Assembly: GCA_963974595.1 (NCBI GenBank)
Contig: CAXBDA010000004.1
Span: forward strand, 23,482-87,481
Direction of reading: 5' to 3'
Length of the DNA: 64,000 nt
DNA from: PZPK01 sp963974595
Lineage (GTDB): Bacteria > Pseudomonadota > Gammaproteobacteria > Pseudomonadales > Oleiphilaceae
Part shown: one piece after another, positions 17,370-26,441 of the stretch
Numbering within the stretch: position 1 is the first letter of the stretch
Layout: each line of letters starts with the position of its first letter
Notes under the pieces: generated by a model
What the model was told of the DNA's origin: nothing
Databases searched by the model: none
The model's input: only the letters and a program-made list of their open reading frames with translations
Translations under genes and position numbers: made by a program

Positions 17370-18215
17370 TTAAGCGGTATCTAATGGTTTAAAACTCTTT
17401 ACCAAATCATCGATCGCTTTAACTCTTGTCAAGAAAGGTTCTAACTGACTCAATCGTAAGGCACACGGGCCATCACATTTCGCATTTTCAGGATCAGGGT
17501 GCGCTTCCAAAAACAACCCAGCCAAACCTTGTGACATGCCCGCAAGCGCCAAATCGGTGACAGCTTCACGCCGCCCTCCCGCTGAATCAGTACGACCACC
17601 GGGCTGCTGAAGAGAGTGTGTCACATCAAAAAATACCGGGTAGTTGAATGTTTTCAATACGCCAAAACCCAGCATATCGACAACAAGGTTGTTGTAGCCA
17701 AAACTACTACCCCGTTCGCATAGGATGAGCTGATCATTGCCTGCTTCTTCACATTTTTTCAGAATATGTTGCATTTCTTGAGGTGCTAAAAACTGGGCTT
17801 TCTTTATGTTGATGACCGCCTGAGTCTTTGCCATTGCCTTAACCAAGTCTGTCTGGCGCGATAAGAAGGCGGGTAATTGAATAATATCGCAGACTTCAGC
17901 AACAGGCGCTGCTTGCCCGGGCTCATGAACATCGGTAATAATGGGGACATTAAATGTCTGCTTAATCTCTTCAAATATCCGAAGCCCTTCTTCCAAACCA
18001 GGGCCTCTAAAAGAATGAATTGATGACCGGTTTGCTTTATCAAAGGAAGCTTTAAAAACATAAGGAATATTTAACTTGGTACTTGTTTCTACATAAGCTT
18101 CAGCCACGCTCATGGCCAGATCTCGCGATTCAAGAACGTTCACACCACCAAACAAGACAAAGGGCAATTGATTACCAATTACCACATCACCGACTTGAAT
18201 TATTTTCTGCGTCAT
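17370..18215 (-). CDS. kdsA: 3-deoxy-8-phosphooctulonate synthase (KDO-8-phosphate synthase)
   Basis: Condenses phosphoenolpyruvate and arabinose 5-phosphate to KDO-8-phosphate for the lipopolysaccharide inner core, which confirms a Gram-negative host. The 281-residue protein shows SFDKANRSS, the CERGSSFGYNNLVVDM segment and DVTHSLQQPGG. The residue in VLFGGVNVLES that is cysteine in metal-dependent enzymes is asparagine here, as in E. coli, so the metal-independent class is expected. It lies 38 bp after pyrG and upstream of eno. Confidence 0.97.
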   Translation of the reverse strand: MTQKIIQVGDVVIGNQLPFVLFGGVNVLESRDLAMSVAEAYVETSTKLNIPYVFKASFDKANRSSIHSFRGPGLEEGLRIFEEIKQTFNVPIITDVHEPGQAAPVAEVCDIIQLPAFLSRQTDLVKAMAKTQAVINIKKAQFLAPQEMQHILKKCEEAGNDQLILCERGSSFGYNNLVVDMLGFGVLKTFNYPVFFDVTHSLQQPGGRTDSAGGRREAVTDLALAGMSQGLAGLFLEAHPDPENAKCDGPCALRLSQLEPFLTRVKAIDDLVKSFKPLDTA

Positions 18216-18253
18216 TTAATCAATCTCAATATTTTATTCCGCGGATAAAGGAC

Positions 18254-19882
18254 TTAGCTTTGCTGACTATTGATGACAGCCGCTTTAATAAAGCCTTCGA
18301 ATAGACCATGGCCATCACGTGGCGTAGAGGTAAATTCTGGATGAAACTGGCAGGCAACAAACCAAGGATGATTTGGCACTTCAATCACCTCTACCAAAGA
18401 GTTGTCTTTGGATCGACCCGATATAATCAAGCCTGCATCTTCAAGTTTTGGTAGTAAATTATTGTTTACTTCATAACGATGACGATGGCGCTCCACAATC
18501 AAATTCTTGCCATAACACTCTTTGACTAAAGAGCCATCTTTTAAGTTACACTCTTGAGCCCCTAACCGCATCGTGCCACCAAGATCTGAACCGGCATCTC
18601 GCTGTTCTATATTACCCGTACTATCTTGCCATTCGGTTATTAGGCCTATCACAGGTTCTGAACAATCTTTTTTGAACTCTGTACTGTGTGCATTTTTCAA
18701 GCCTGCAACATGACGCGCATATTCAATAACCGCCACTTGCATCCCTAAGCAAATACCGAGATAAGGCACTTTATTTTCACGTGCAATTTTAACCGTTTGA
18801 ATCTTGCCCTCAACACCACGATTACCAAAACCACCAGGCACTAAAATAGCATCGACATCGTCTAGGGCTGCGGTACCGCTATCGATAATGGTTTCAGAAT
18901 CAATATACTTCATTTTGATTTTGGTACGTGTGCGTATGCCTGCATGCTTAATCGCTTCAATTAAGGACTTATAAGCATCCAGTAATTCCATATATTTACC
19001 GACCATCGCGATAGTCACTTCGCACTCTGGATTTGCCTCTGCTTCAACTACCTCATCCCATTCAGATAAATCTGCTTCAGGGCAATCCAAACCAAAACGT
19101 TCAACAACAATTTGATCGAGATTTTGTTTATGGAGCATACGCGGAATAAGATAAATGCTGGATGCATCTTGCAATGGAATAACAGCCCGTTCTTCTACGT
19201 TGGTAAACAAGGCTATTTTGCGACGAGAAGATACATCAATCTCATGATCTGAACGACAAACAAGGATATCAGGTTGAATACCGATCGAACGCATTTCTTT
19301 AACAGAATGCTGAGTCGGTTTTGTTTTAGTTTCACCGGCTGTTGCAATGTAAGGCACCAAAGTTAAATGCATAAACAAAGCACGCTGTGAGCCTACTTCA
19401 ATTTTTAATTGACGAATGGCTTCCAGAAAAGGTTGTGATTCAATATCACCGACCGTACCACCAATTTCGACCAGAGCAACATCATAGCCTGTTGCACCTT
19501 CAACAATTCGACGCTTAATTTCATCGGTAATATGAGGAATGACCTGAACCGTCCCACCAAGGTAGTCACCTCGACGTTCTTTTCGAATCACATCTTCATA
19601 AACACGACCACTGGTAAAATTATTACGTTTCGTCATGGTGGTGCGAATAAAACGCTCATAGTGGCCTAGATCGAGATCTGTTTCTGCACCATCGTCTGTT
19701 ACGAACACTTCACCATGTTGAAATGGGCTCATCGTACCCGGATCAACATTGATATAAGGGTCTAGTTTTAGCATAGTGACTTTAAGGCCACGCGCTTCCA
19801 AAATAGCAGCTAAGGATGCTGATGCAATGCCTTTCCCTAAGGAAGAAACAACACCACCGGTCACGAAGATAAAACGCGTCAT
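18254..19882 (-). CDS. pyrG: CTP synthase
   Basis: Makes CTP from UTP with glutamine as nitrogen donor. The amidoligase domain (1 to about 265) starts TRFIFVTGGVVSSLGKGI and has the DPYINVDPGTMSPFQHGE loop. The class I glutamine amidotransferase domain (about 290-540) has the nucleophile cysteine in GICLGMQ and the histidine and glutamate of HPEF near the C-terminus. At 542 residues it is full length. It is the first gene of pyrG-kdsA-eno. The 266-bp gap upstream (19883-20148) separates it from a divergent gene. Confidence 0.98.
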   Translation of the reverse strand: MTRFIFVTGGVVSSLGKGIASASLAAILEARGLKVTMLKLDPYINVDPGTMSPFQHGEVFVTDDGAETDLDLGHYERFIRTTMTKRNNFTSGRVYEDVIRKERRGDYLGGTVQVIPHITDEIKRRIVEGATGYDVALVEIGGTVGDIESQPFLEAIRQLKIEVGSQRALFMHLTLVPYIATAGETKTKPTQHSVKEMRSIGIQPDILVCRSDHEIDVSSRRKIALFTNVEERAVIPLQDASSIYLIPRMLHKQNLDQIVVERFGLDCPEADLSEWDEVVEAEANPECEVTIAMVGKYMELLDAYKSLIEAIKHAGIRTRTKIKMKYIDSETIIDSGTAALDDVDAILVPGGFGNRGVEGKIQTVKIARENKVPYLGICLGMQVAVIEYARHVAGLKNAHSTEFKKDCSEPVIGLITEWQDSTGNIEQRDAGSDLGGTMRLGAQECNLKDGSLVKECYGKNLIVERHRHRYEVNNNLLPKLEDAGLIISGRSKDNSLVEVIEVPNHPWFVACQFHPEFTSTPRDGHGLFEGFIKAAVINSQQS

Positions 19883-20049
19883 GTAAATCCCGTCAGTTTC
19901 TCAGACTAAAAAAGAAAATCGCTTTTTAAATCAAGCAATTATAAGCTAATTTATTTAAATGGTTAGAAGGGGGAGATTTTCATCTCAAGATGGGTCGCCA
20001 GATTACCAGAAAGGCGGGATTCGCTCAATCGAAATGTAGACTCAACATT

Positions 20050-20065
20050 TATATTGATCAATATA
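20050..20065. promoter_or_regulatory. 16-bp perfect palindrome upstream of the PhnD-like gene
   Basis: TATATTGATCAATATA is self-complementary over all 16 bases, 84 bp before the GTG start at 20149. A plausible -10 hexamer (TAGAAT) lies between them near 20110. The position suits an operator, and the core TTGATCAA contains fused FNR/CRP-like half sites. The binding protein is unknown. Confidence 0.4.
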
Positions 20066-20148
20066 TAAACTAAAACAGCAAATGATCAATGCCATTCAAG
20101 CCTCTATGCTAGAATAACTAACGCGTCATTATAAATCTGGAGTCAAGT

Positions 20149-21162
20149 GTGCTGTTCTCTTCTAAAGCTATTCTATCTACAACGAATCATTTTTGCTTGC
20201 GAACACCTAAGCAGCTAAATCCTTCTTTTAACGCTATTATTCTTTCTTTCTTGTTATTGCTAAACAGCGTCGATACTCGCGCCCAGACACTGATCGTCAG
20301 CGTTGCCCCTTCGTACCCTATTCCTGTTAGCTTAAACGCTCCTGAAGAGATCAAATCTAGCACCAAAAAACTCAAATCAGAAAAAGACGTAAACGTAAAA
20401 CCCACTGCACCAGCCTTTGAGAAAATACCCGATAAAGATGAAATTTGGTTTGATATATTTAAGCATATAGAAGAACAAACAGGCTTGAATATTCAATTCG
20501 AGCCAGCAAGCAGTCAATTAGATTTCGAGCTCAAGCTTGCCAAATCCTACTACGATTTAGCCGTCGTTAGCCCACTACAATTCAATGCTTTCAGGGAATC
20601 ACCCGGCTATCAAGCACAAGTGAAAAGAAAATCCCAACCCATACGCGGCATTATTTTTGTCAAAAAAAATGGTGACATAAAAAGCTTTTCAGAACTTAGA
20701 AATGCGATCATTGCATTCCCCAACCCTTTAAATTTCGAATCGAGCATCGCCCCTAGAGAAAGCTTAAAGAGACTAAAATTCAATATCATTCCTCAGTTTT
20801 TACACTCGGAAAACGCGGTATATAAAGAGGTTATCAGCGAACAATATATTGCAGGTGCAGGGACACACGAAAACTTTTTAGCACAACCTATCGAGATCAG
20901 AAACAGCCTTAAAATTGTCTGGGACAGCCCTGGGTTTTCACCCCATGCACTTGTTGCCCACCCGAGAGTCGGTTTCTTATCCTTAGTAAAACTGAAAAGA
21001 GCCTTTGTCAACATGATAAAAAATCAAGATGCAAAGAGCTTATTACCATATATTTTTGTGGATAATGGCTTTGAAGTTGCTCGAGATAGCGACTGGGATG
21101 AAATTAAATTAATAGACCTTAACGCATTAAATGGCAGCGCTAAAAATACCATAACAAAATAA
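20149..21162 (+). CDS. Periplasmic PhnD-like substrate-binding protein
   Basis: A 337-residue protein with a long N-region and a signal-like hydrophobic stretch (about 28-42, AIILSFLLLLNSV) ending in TRAQ, so export is expected. The mature part resembles the PhnD/phosphonate-type periplasmic binding fold: FKHIEEQTGLNIQFEPA, then YYDLAVVSPLQFNAF, then VKKNGDIKSFSELRNAIIAFPNP. GTG at 20149 has GGAG 6 bp upstream. No permease or ATPase gene is near, so it is an orphan binding protein. It is convergent, with only 5 bp between stops, with a membrane histidine kinase, which may mean a sensing role. The ligand cannot be told from the sequence. Confidence 0.75.
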   Translation: MLFSSKAILSTTNHFCLRTPKQLNPSFNAIILSFLLLLNSVDTRAQTLIVSVAPSYPIPVSLNAPEEIKSSTKKLKSEKDVNVKPTAPAFEKIPDKDEIWFDIFKHIEEQTGLNIQFEPASSQLDFELKLAKSYYDLAVVSPLQFNAFRESPGYQAQVKRKSQPIRGIIFVKKNGDIKSFSELRNAIIAFPNPLNFESSIAPRESLKRLKFNIIPQFLHSENAVYKEVISEQYIAGAGTHENFLAQPIEIRNSLKIVWDSPGFSPHALVAHPRVGFLSLVKLKRAFVNMIKNQDAKSLLPYIFVDNGFEVARDSDWDEIKLIDLNALNGSAKNTITK

Positions 21163-21167
21163 AATCA

Positions 21168-23351
21168 TCACGAAATAACAGGAAAACCTAAGCTGATAGT
21201 TATTAAGCCATCCTCTGTTATTGCGTAGATAAGGTCACCACCAATGACTTTCATTGCTTTATAACAATAAGCAATGCCTAACTGAGTGCCCATAATATCT
21301 TTTAGCTCAACAGCCTTATTGACGCCACCTTTGTTTTTAGCGACATCTAGCGAATTATAACGAACCGCTAACCAATTCATTTCTTTAGCGGTGTTTGTCG
21401 AAATAACTATTTCAAAATCTATTGGGTATTGGGGCTGATACAGCGCGCTTTTAAGCAAGTTAAAGATAACGAAAATCAATAGCTTCTGATCGCCTTTAAA
21501 CTCGAAGTTTTGGCCCATTTCGCAACTAACATAACTTCGCTCATCATCAATAAATACATACTCAGCCAAGGCTCGAGAGACCACAGCCTGAATGGAATAG
21601 ATATCCACATGCTCTAGCTCAATTGGGGCATCATTAACCTGCCTTAAAATCATATCAATTGACTGCATGCCTCTGTCAATCGCCAACTGGGCCAGATTAG
21701 ACTCGGCTCTGAGTTTGTTTGCAACGACATCGAGGCCCTGCTGCTCCGACGTTTTGGCATCATGAAACGAGCGGCTAATCGCATAAACCTCGGAAGCAAA
21801 TACATTCATTTGGTCGAGAGGGCTTCTCATCTCGTGCGCCACCTCACAGGCCAATGTCTGCAAACTACGCATTTTATCTAACAAAAAAGCCTGCTGAACC
21901 CGGGATTCTTCGGTAATCGAATCAAGCCGTTCTATCAATAAAGTAAGTTTGGCACACAGCGTTTGAAGCATCAGTTGATCGGCATATTGAGTTTCATTTT
22001 GACTCACGACCAATAAAATAAGCCCTCTAAAATATCCATTCGCCATCAAAGGCAACGCAATCATCTCTCTCTGAGGCACTTGGTCGACCCATTCATAAGC
22101 CTGATCCAACTGCTCACTACTCATTAGGTCGACTATTTGGGAAGAACCCAGCCCCGGCTCATCTATATTTAAGCGCAAAGATGCCGGTAAACGGTCATGA
22201 CGACGGCCATCTTTTGGGCTAAATAAAATACGCTGATAAGTACGCGCATCAACTTGCTGGCTGCGTTCAAAGTCACTCAGGGTTTCTTTTCTTAAACTTT
22301 GCACTAGAAGTGCCTGATCCAAGTACCAAGCATAATGATAAACAAACGATTGTTTTTCGAAAAAAGATCGAAGCAAAGGCAACATCGCTTCAAAATCTGG
22401 CGCTTCCTCCAGCTGTACAATAAGATTTTTAAAATAGCGGTCCTTCATCATTTTACGGCGCGTCAACATCGTATCAGATAAATATTGGACACGACTTTTC
22501 ATGAGTGCATAAAGCTCACAGATCAATACCATCAACATGGACACAATCAAAATCTGAAAATTAGAGAACATTAAGTTATCAAAAAATGCACCCAATTTAA
22601 TAACGCTCACAAGCACTGCAAAGATAATAATGTAAATGAGCACTCGGGCTGTAATCAGACTGAAGGTTTCAGGCAAATCTAATAAGTCATGACGCAATAT
22701 GGCATAGGTCGCTATCAGCACAACAAACGCAACACTTAAAATCCCATAGGGCGGGAGAGGAATACCGAACTCCATAGCAAGCGAAGAGCCGGCACCCACA
22801 AACCCCACAAAAATAGTGCTTAGAAGGTAATATGTTTTTCTCTGCTGGGTCTGGCTTTGGGTCGCCCTAGCATAAACCAAAATATGCACGGCATGGCCAA
22901 CCATTAACAAATAAAGTACCGGAAAGATATAAAACAAAGGCCCTGCATAAGGAAACCAGAAAATTGAAAACCTAAGCGCAGGGCTATGGAGAAAGTCCTC
23001 AGGAAAAATCAGAACCAATAAGAAATAAGCGAAACTCAGGCAATAATAAAGGCCGATAATTCTTTTATAATATCCGGCCTTCTGAATATAAACCACACAA
23101 AAATGAAACAACAAGGAAGGTAAGAAAATAATAATATAGTTAAGTGTACGCGCCAAGAAAAGCGCTTCATCCGGGGTATCAGCACTAAAACAGAGAAACA
23201 AAAAGAAAGTCCAAAAAGACAATAATAGGCAGATGAGACCCCATAATAATGCCTCACCCTGCCGTTTTGCGCACAGCGTTAAAATGGCACTTGCCGAGCT
23301 CATTAAGAAACAAACCAAGCTAATAAATGCAAAGCTATTCCATTCGGACAC
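21168..23351 (-). CDS. Membrane histidine kinase-like protein with 7TM sensor and degenerate ATPase
   Basis: A 727-residue protein. Residues 1-285 form about seven membrane helices resembling the 7TM sensor region of PrsK-type kinases, including LLFHFCVVY and YAILRHDLLDL. A GAF-like region follows (about 310-475), then a dimerisation/phosphoacceptor helix with H506 in CEVAHEMRSPLDQ. The ATPase domain is damaged. The N box reads NLLKSALYQ (631-639), with serine for the second asparagine, no DxGxG G1 box is seen, and G2 is GTQLGIAYC (688-696). The NLLK-ALY stretch resembles CqsS/LqsS-type kinases. No response regulator is adjacent. GTG start with AGGGA 6 bp upstream. Kinase activity is doubtful. 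Confidence 0.82.
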   Translation of the reverse strand: MSEWNSFAFISLVCFLMSSASAILTLCAKRQGEALLWGLICLLLSFWTFFLFLCFSADTPDEALFLARTLNYIIIFLPSLLFHFCVVYIQKAGYYKRIIGLYYCLSFAYFLLVLIFPEDFLHSPALRFSIFWFPYAGPLFYIFPVLYLLMVGHAVHILVYARATQSQTQQRKTYYLLSTIFVGFVGAGSSLAMEFGIPLPPYGILSVAFVVLIATYAILRHDLLDLPETFSLITARVLIYIIIFAVLVSVIKLGAFFDNLMFSNFQILIVSMLMVLICELYALMKSRVQYLSDTMLTRRKMMKDRYFKNLIVQLEEAPDFEAMLPLLRSFFEKQSFVYHYAWYLDQALLVQSLRKETLSDFERSQQVDARTYQRILFSPKDGRRHDRLPASLRLNIDEPGLGSSQIVDLMSSEQLDQAYEWVDQVPQREMIALPLMANGYFRGLILLVVSQNETQYADQLMLQTLCAKLTLLIERLDSITEESRVQQAFLLDKMRSLQTLACEVAHEMRSPLDQMNVFASEVYAISRSFHDAKTSEQQGLDVVANKLRAESNLAQLAIDRGMQSIDMILRQVNDAPIELEHVDIYSIQAVVSRALAEYVFIDDERSYVSCEMGQNFEFKGDQKLLIFVIFNLLKSALYQPQYPIDFEIVISTNTAKEMNWLAVRYNSLDVAKNKGGVNKAVELKDIMGTQLGIAYCYKAMKVIGGDLIYAITEDGLITISLGFPVIS

Positions 23352-23474
23352 AAAATATCCCTATATATTATTCAAGACTTGATGACACAAGCAATAGTTG
23401 AACAAACTGTTATTACGTTTGCGGAAAATACCTACAAGCAGATACCAGCATAACATATATGGCCCTGCGGCTTC

Positions 23475-24443
23475 CTAGTTACTATGCCTAAAATGACTTA
23501 CGACTCCAACAGCTTGATCCAAAGATAAACCATATTCTTCGATTAAATAATTTACTTCACGCTGCTCTGATTTTGTAATATGTAGATGAATAAGATGATG
23601 CTCTGCTTCGTGCGGAGTCGATTTTAGAGGTGCATTAAAACTTGATCGGCGAAACCGTGATTTCAAATTTCTTTCTTTTTCCTGCTCTCTAATTAACTGC
23701 ACGAATGATGAAGCAAAAATACCAGCCGGCATGGCTGCAATACCTACACCACAGACCATCACGACCGAGCCAAAGATCTTACCCCCCACCGTAATAGGTG
23801 TGACATCTCCATACCCCACCGTCGTCAAGGTAACGAAGGCCCACCACATACTATGCGGAATACTGCCAAAGTTTTCTGGCTGAACATCACGCTCAAACAC
23901 ATAAATACCTGCGGCTGATAATACCATCAGGATCATCATGACCAAACCAGCAGCAAGCAATGTACGCTGATTTTCTTTATATACTTTCGCCAGCATGCTT
24001 AAAGAACTTGAATAGCGCGTCAATTTTAAAACGCGAACCATGGATATTAATTTTAAGATCCTAATATCTGAAAGCTGTTCGACGGGGAAAAAAATCCAAA
24101 TAAGTAAGGGCAAACTTGATAGTGCATCAACCAACCCCATCGGTGAGCGAATATAACGCCAACGCTTTTGCCAAGCAGATAAATTCTGCTCATGAACCTG
24201 TTCGGCAGCAGCCCATATTCGCAAAAAATATTCAAGCGAAAAGAACATGGCAAAACCATAACTCGCATAAATTAGACCTCTTCCCATCAGGACAGACACC
24301 TCATTCATCGAGCTGAAAATAATCTCCAGAATATTTAAAACAATTAATAAAGCGATCAAGCCTGTTACAAACATCGACGGCCAATAGTTTGTGCTTGGTT
24401 CATTTAAACAGCAATACCACTTCATTCGGACTGAGTCTGACAT
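23475..24443 (-). CDS. Voltage-gated-type potassium channel
   Basis: A tetrameric six-helix K+ channel subunit. The selectivity filter TTVGYGD is intact (about residues 207-213 from this start), between pore helix SMWWAFVTL and S6. Helix S4 carries the repeated basic pattern MVRVLKLTRYSS, so voltage sensing is plausible though the charges are fewer than in eukaryotic Kv channels. The C-terminus is cytoplasmic, charged and histidine-rich, with no RCK or cyclic-nucleotide domain. I prefer ATG at 24443 (MSDSVRMKW). A GTG at 24470 would add nine residues, and neither has a clear ribosome site. It is flanked by signalling genes on the same strand. Confidence 0.9.
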   Translation of the reverse strand: MSDSVRMKWYCCLNEPSTNYWPSMFVTGLIALLIVLNILEIIFSSMNEVSVLMGRGLIYASYGFAMFFSLEYFLRIWAAAEQVHEQNLSAWQKRWRYIRSPMGLVDALSSLPLLIWIFFPVEQLSDIRILKLISMVRVLKLTRYSSSLSMLAKVYKENQRTLLAAGLVMMILMVLSAAGIYVFERDVQPENFGSIPHSMWWAFVTLTTVGYGDVTPITVGGKIFGSVVMVCGVGIAAMPAGIFASSFVQLIREQEKERNLKSRFRRSSFNAPLKSTPHEAEHHLIHLHITKSEQREVNYLIEEYGLSLDQAVGVVSHFRHSN

Positions 24444-24606
24444 ATTTATTCTAATAATCTTATTAAACACTTAATAACTATAGCCATACAAAACGATTGA
24501 GCCAAGCAACAAACCAATGTCAATGGTCAATATTTAGCGTTTCATTCTTAGCTGATGTTTCTCAGGCATATCTTTCATTTGCAAACAGAAATGCCTGTAA
24601 CCTTTT

Positions 24607-26337
24607 TTATAGCTTATTTTGGGTGAATAAATAAATTAACAACAAAAATGTCACAAACCAAAAACCTGACATTAACTTCCAGAAAATCAAGGTACTTGCG
24701 TTCTTTTTAACGACCGGATCTTCCTTTAAAAACTCAGGATTAGGTTGCAATAAGTCCTTCATGAATTGGTCAACCGTTCTATAACGCAGTTCAAGGTCAA
24801 ATTCACACCCTTTCTTAAGCGCACCATCAAACCATTCCGGAATCACCAAATTATATTTACTCGCCTCACAGTAGCGTAACTGGTCGTAATCCAACGCACT
24901 TCTGCATTGCTCTATTTGCTCACCATAGGGTAAGTGGTGGGTAAACATTTCATAGGTAATCGTGGCTAAGGAATAGACATCACCCTGAATACCAGAATTG
25001 TGGCCACGCAGATATAGCGGGTCAGAATACCCTGCGGTACCCAATACACCTTCTGCCTGAATAGGCCTTATACACTCAGCCAGGCCGGCAACAAATACTG
25101 AGCCAAAATCCAAAATAAGCGCCTTTTCTTCTGGGGTTACAATGACATTACCTGGTTTTAAGTCTTGATGAATCGCCTCATTTTGATGGAAGGCGTTCAG
25201 CCCTTCTGCAATCTGTTTAACAATATTGATAGCGCGCTTTGGACTAGGCGGTTGATTGTCATTTATCCAATCAGCCAAACTGATGCCTTCAACAAATTCC
25301 ATCAAATAATATAAAAAACTTCGGGTTCTATTCTGTCGAATTATCTTCACCACATTAGGGTGCTGAATACGAATACCAATCCATTCTTCTTGAATAAATT
25401 GATCTATATAAGAGGTATCTTCTTCGAAATTTATAGAGGGCGTTTTCATGGCAAATTGAGCACCGGTTTCAATATCCTGAACCAGATATAACTGGCTTCG
25501 ACTTGAGGCGAATAGCTCTTTGATGACTTCATAACCATCTAACTTCAAGCCCGGATATAGCGCCGGAGGAAAAGGCAATCGCGTTAATTTAGCACTGTAG
25601 TCATCTAAGGATTCGTAGGGTAACTGCGCAATTTCTGCAACGACGGCACTAATATTATCATCGGACTCATCCTGCTTAGCCGCTAAAATAAGCTGTTCAC
25701 AAATCACCTGCATAGGTTCATTCTGGGACATCATCTCAACTAGTTTTTCATGTGCAACAAAATCATGAACGCCATCACTGGTCAGTAATAAACGATCCCC
25801 CTCTTCAAGAGGAATGCGCCCATAGTCGAGATGCAAGCGATTATCCATACCAATAGCGCGCGTTAAAAAGCGTTTATCCTGGCCTAGAGAAGCCACATGA
25901 TCTGTCGAATATTGCGTCAAGACATTATTTCGACACAGATAAATTCGACTATCACCGACATGAAAAAAATGTGCCGTACCGCCCTTTATTACTACCGAAC
26001 TAAAGGTCGCCAAGTAACCTTTACTATCCGTACTAAATTCATGGCTTTTTCGGAAAAGTTTCAGATTTATTGTCGATAAGATTTGCTCACCTGATTTAGC
26101 AACAGACCAAGTATCCGGCGTTTGAAAGTATTCTTCAATAAACCTATCAACAGCGGTTCGACTGGCTTCTTTACCGGCTTCAGCTGAAGACACGCCATCA
26201 GCAAGCGATAAAGCAACGCCCTTATTTGAGAGCAAATAGCCGTCTTCAGGTATAAAAAAACCTGCTGCATCTTCATTGACCGGCTTTACACCTGCATCCG
26301 ACTGGAATGCCGCATTTACTTTTAACACTTTCGACAT
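24607..26337 (-). CDS. PP2C-type phosphatase/Ser-Thr protein kinase fusion, membrane-anchored
   Basis: A 576-residue chain joins an N-terminal PP2C phosphatase (about 8-235) to a eukaryote-like kinase (about 265-530) and ends in one membrane helix (550-570). Phosphatase metal motifs are present: SLADGVSSAEAG, FFHVGDSRIYL, LLLTSDGVHDF and DDNISAV. The kinase has the ATP lysine in FAMKTP (K298), HQDLKPGN (390-397) and DFG (410-412), but the glycine-rich loop is replaced by ASSRSQ. The start is ATG 26337, since the frame extends upstream only to a TTG without support. This fusion sits next to nasA in Pseudomonas-type nitrate assimilation operons, and the same pairing is seen here, so a role in nitrate use is inferred. 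Confidence 0.92.
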   Translation of the reverse strand: MSKVLKVNAAFQSDAGVKPVNEDAAGFFIPEDGYLLSNKGVALSLADGVSSAEAGKEASRTAVDRFIEEYFQTPDTWSVAKSGEQILSTINLKLFRKSHEFSTDSKGYLATFSSVVIKGGTAHFFHVGDSRIYLCRNNVLTQYSTDHVASLGQDKRFLTRAIGMDNRLHLDYGRIPLEEGDRLLLTSDGVHDFVAHEKLVEMMSQNEPMQVICEQLILAAKQDESDDNISAVVAEIAQLPYESLDDYSAKLTRLPFPPALYPGLKLDGYEVIKELFASSRSQLYLVQDIETGAQFAMKTPSINFEEDTSYIDQFIQEEWIGIRIQHPNVVKIIRQNRTRSFLYYLMEFVEGISLADWINDNQPPSPKRAINIVKQIAEGLNAFHQNEAIHQDLKPGNVIVTPEEKALILDFGSVFVAGLAECIRPIQAEGVLGTAGYSDPLYLRGHNSGIQGDVYSLATITYEMFTHHLPYGEQIEQCRSALDYDQLRYCEASKYNLVIPEWFDGALKKGCEFDLELRYRTVDQFMKDLLQPNPEFLKEDPVVKKNASTLIFWKLMSGFWFVTFLLLIYLFTQNKL

Positions 26338-26357
26338 AATAAAACCTATAAACCGCA

Positions 26358-26390
26358 AAACCTCATATTAAGCAGCTTAATATGAGGTTT
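26358..26390 (-). terminator. Hairpin between nasA-type gene and kinase/phosphatase gene
   Basis: A perfect 13-bp inverted repeat (AAACCTCATATTA, 7-nt loop, TAATATGAGGTTT) lies 51 bp after the transporter stop. On the minus strand it is followed by TTGCGGTTT, a poor U tract, so it may attenuate or stabilise mRNA rather than fully terminate. Its half site AATATGAGGT recurs in the porin promoter repeat at 30160-30189. Confidence 0.6.
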
Positions 26391-26441
26391 GATTTGTCTT
26401 CGATGGATAGCTATCGCAGACGATTTAACAAGAGACTTATT

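Noticed and set aside
24545..24590. CAGGCAT/ATGCCTG hairpin between the K+ channel and kinase genes as a terminator
   Set aside because: The loop is long (about 20 nt) and no U tract follows on the minus strand.
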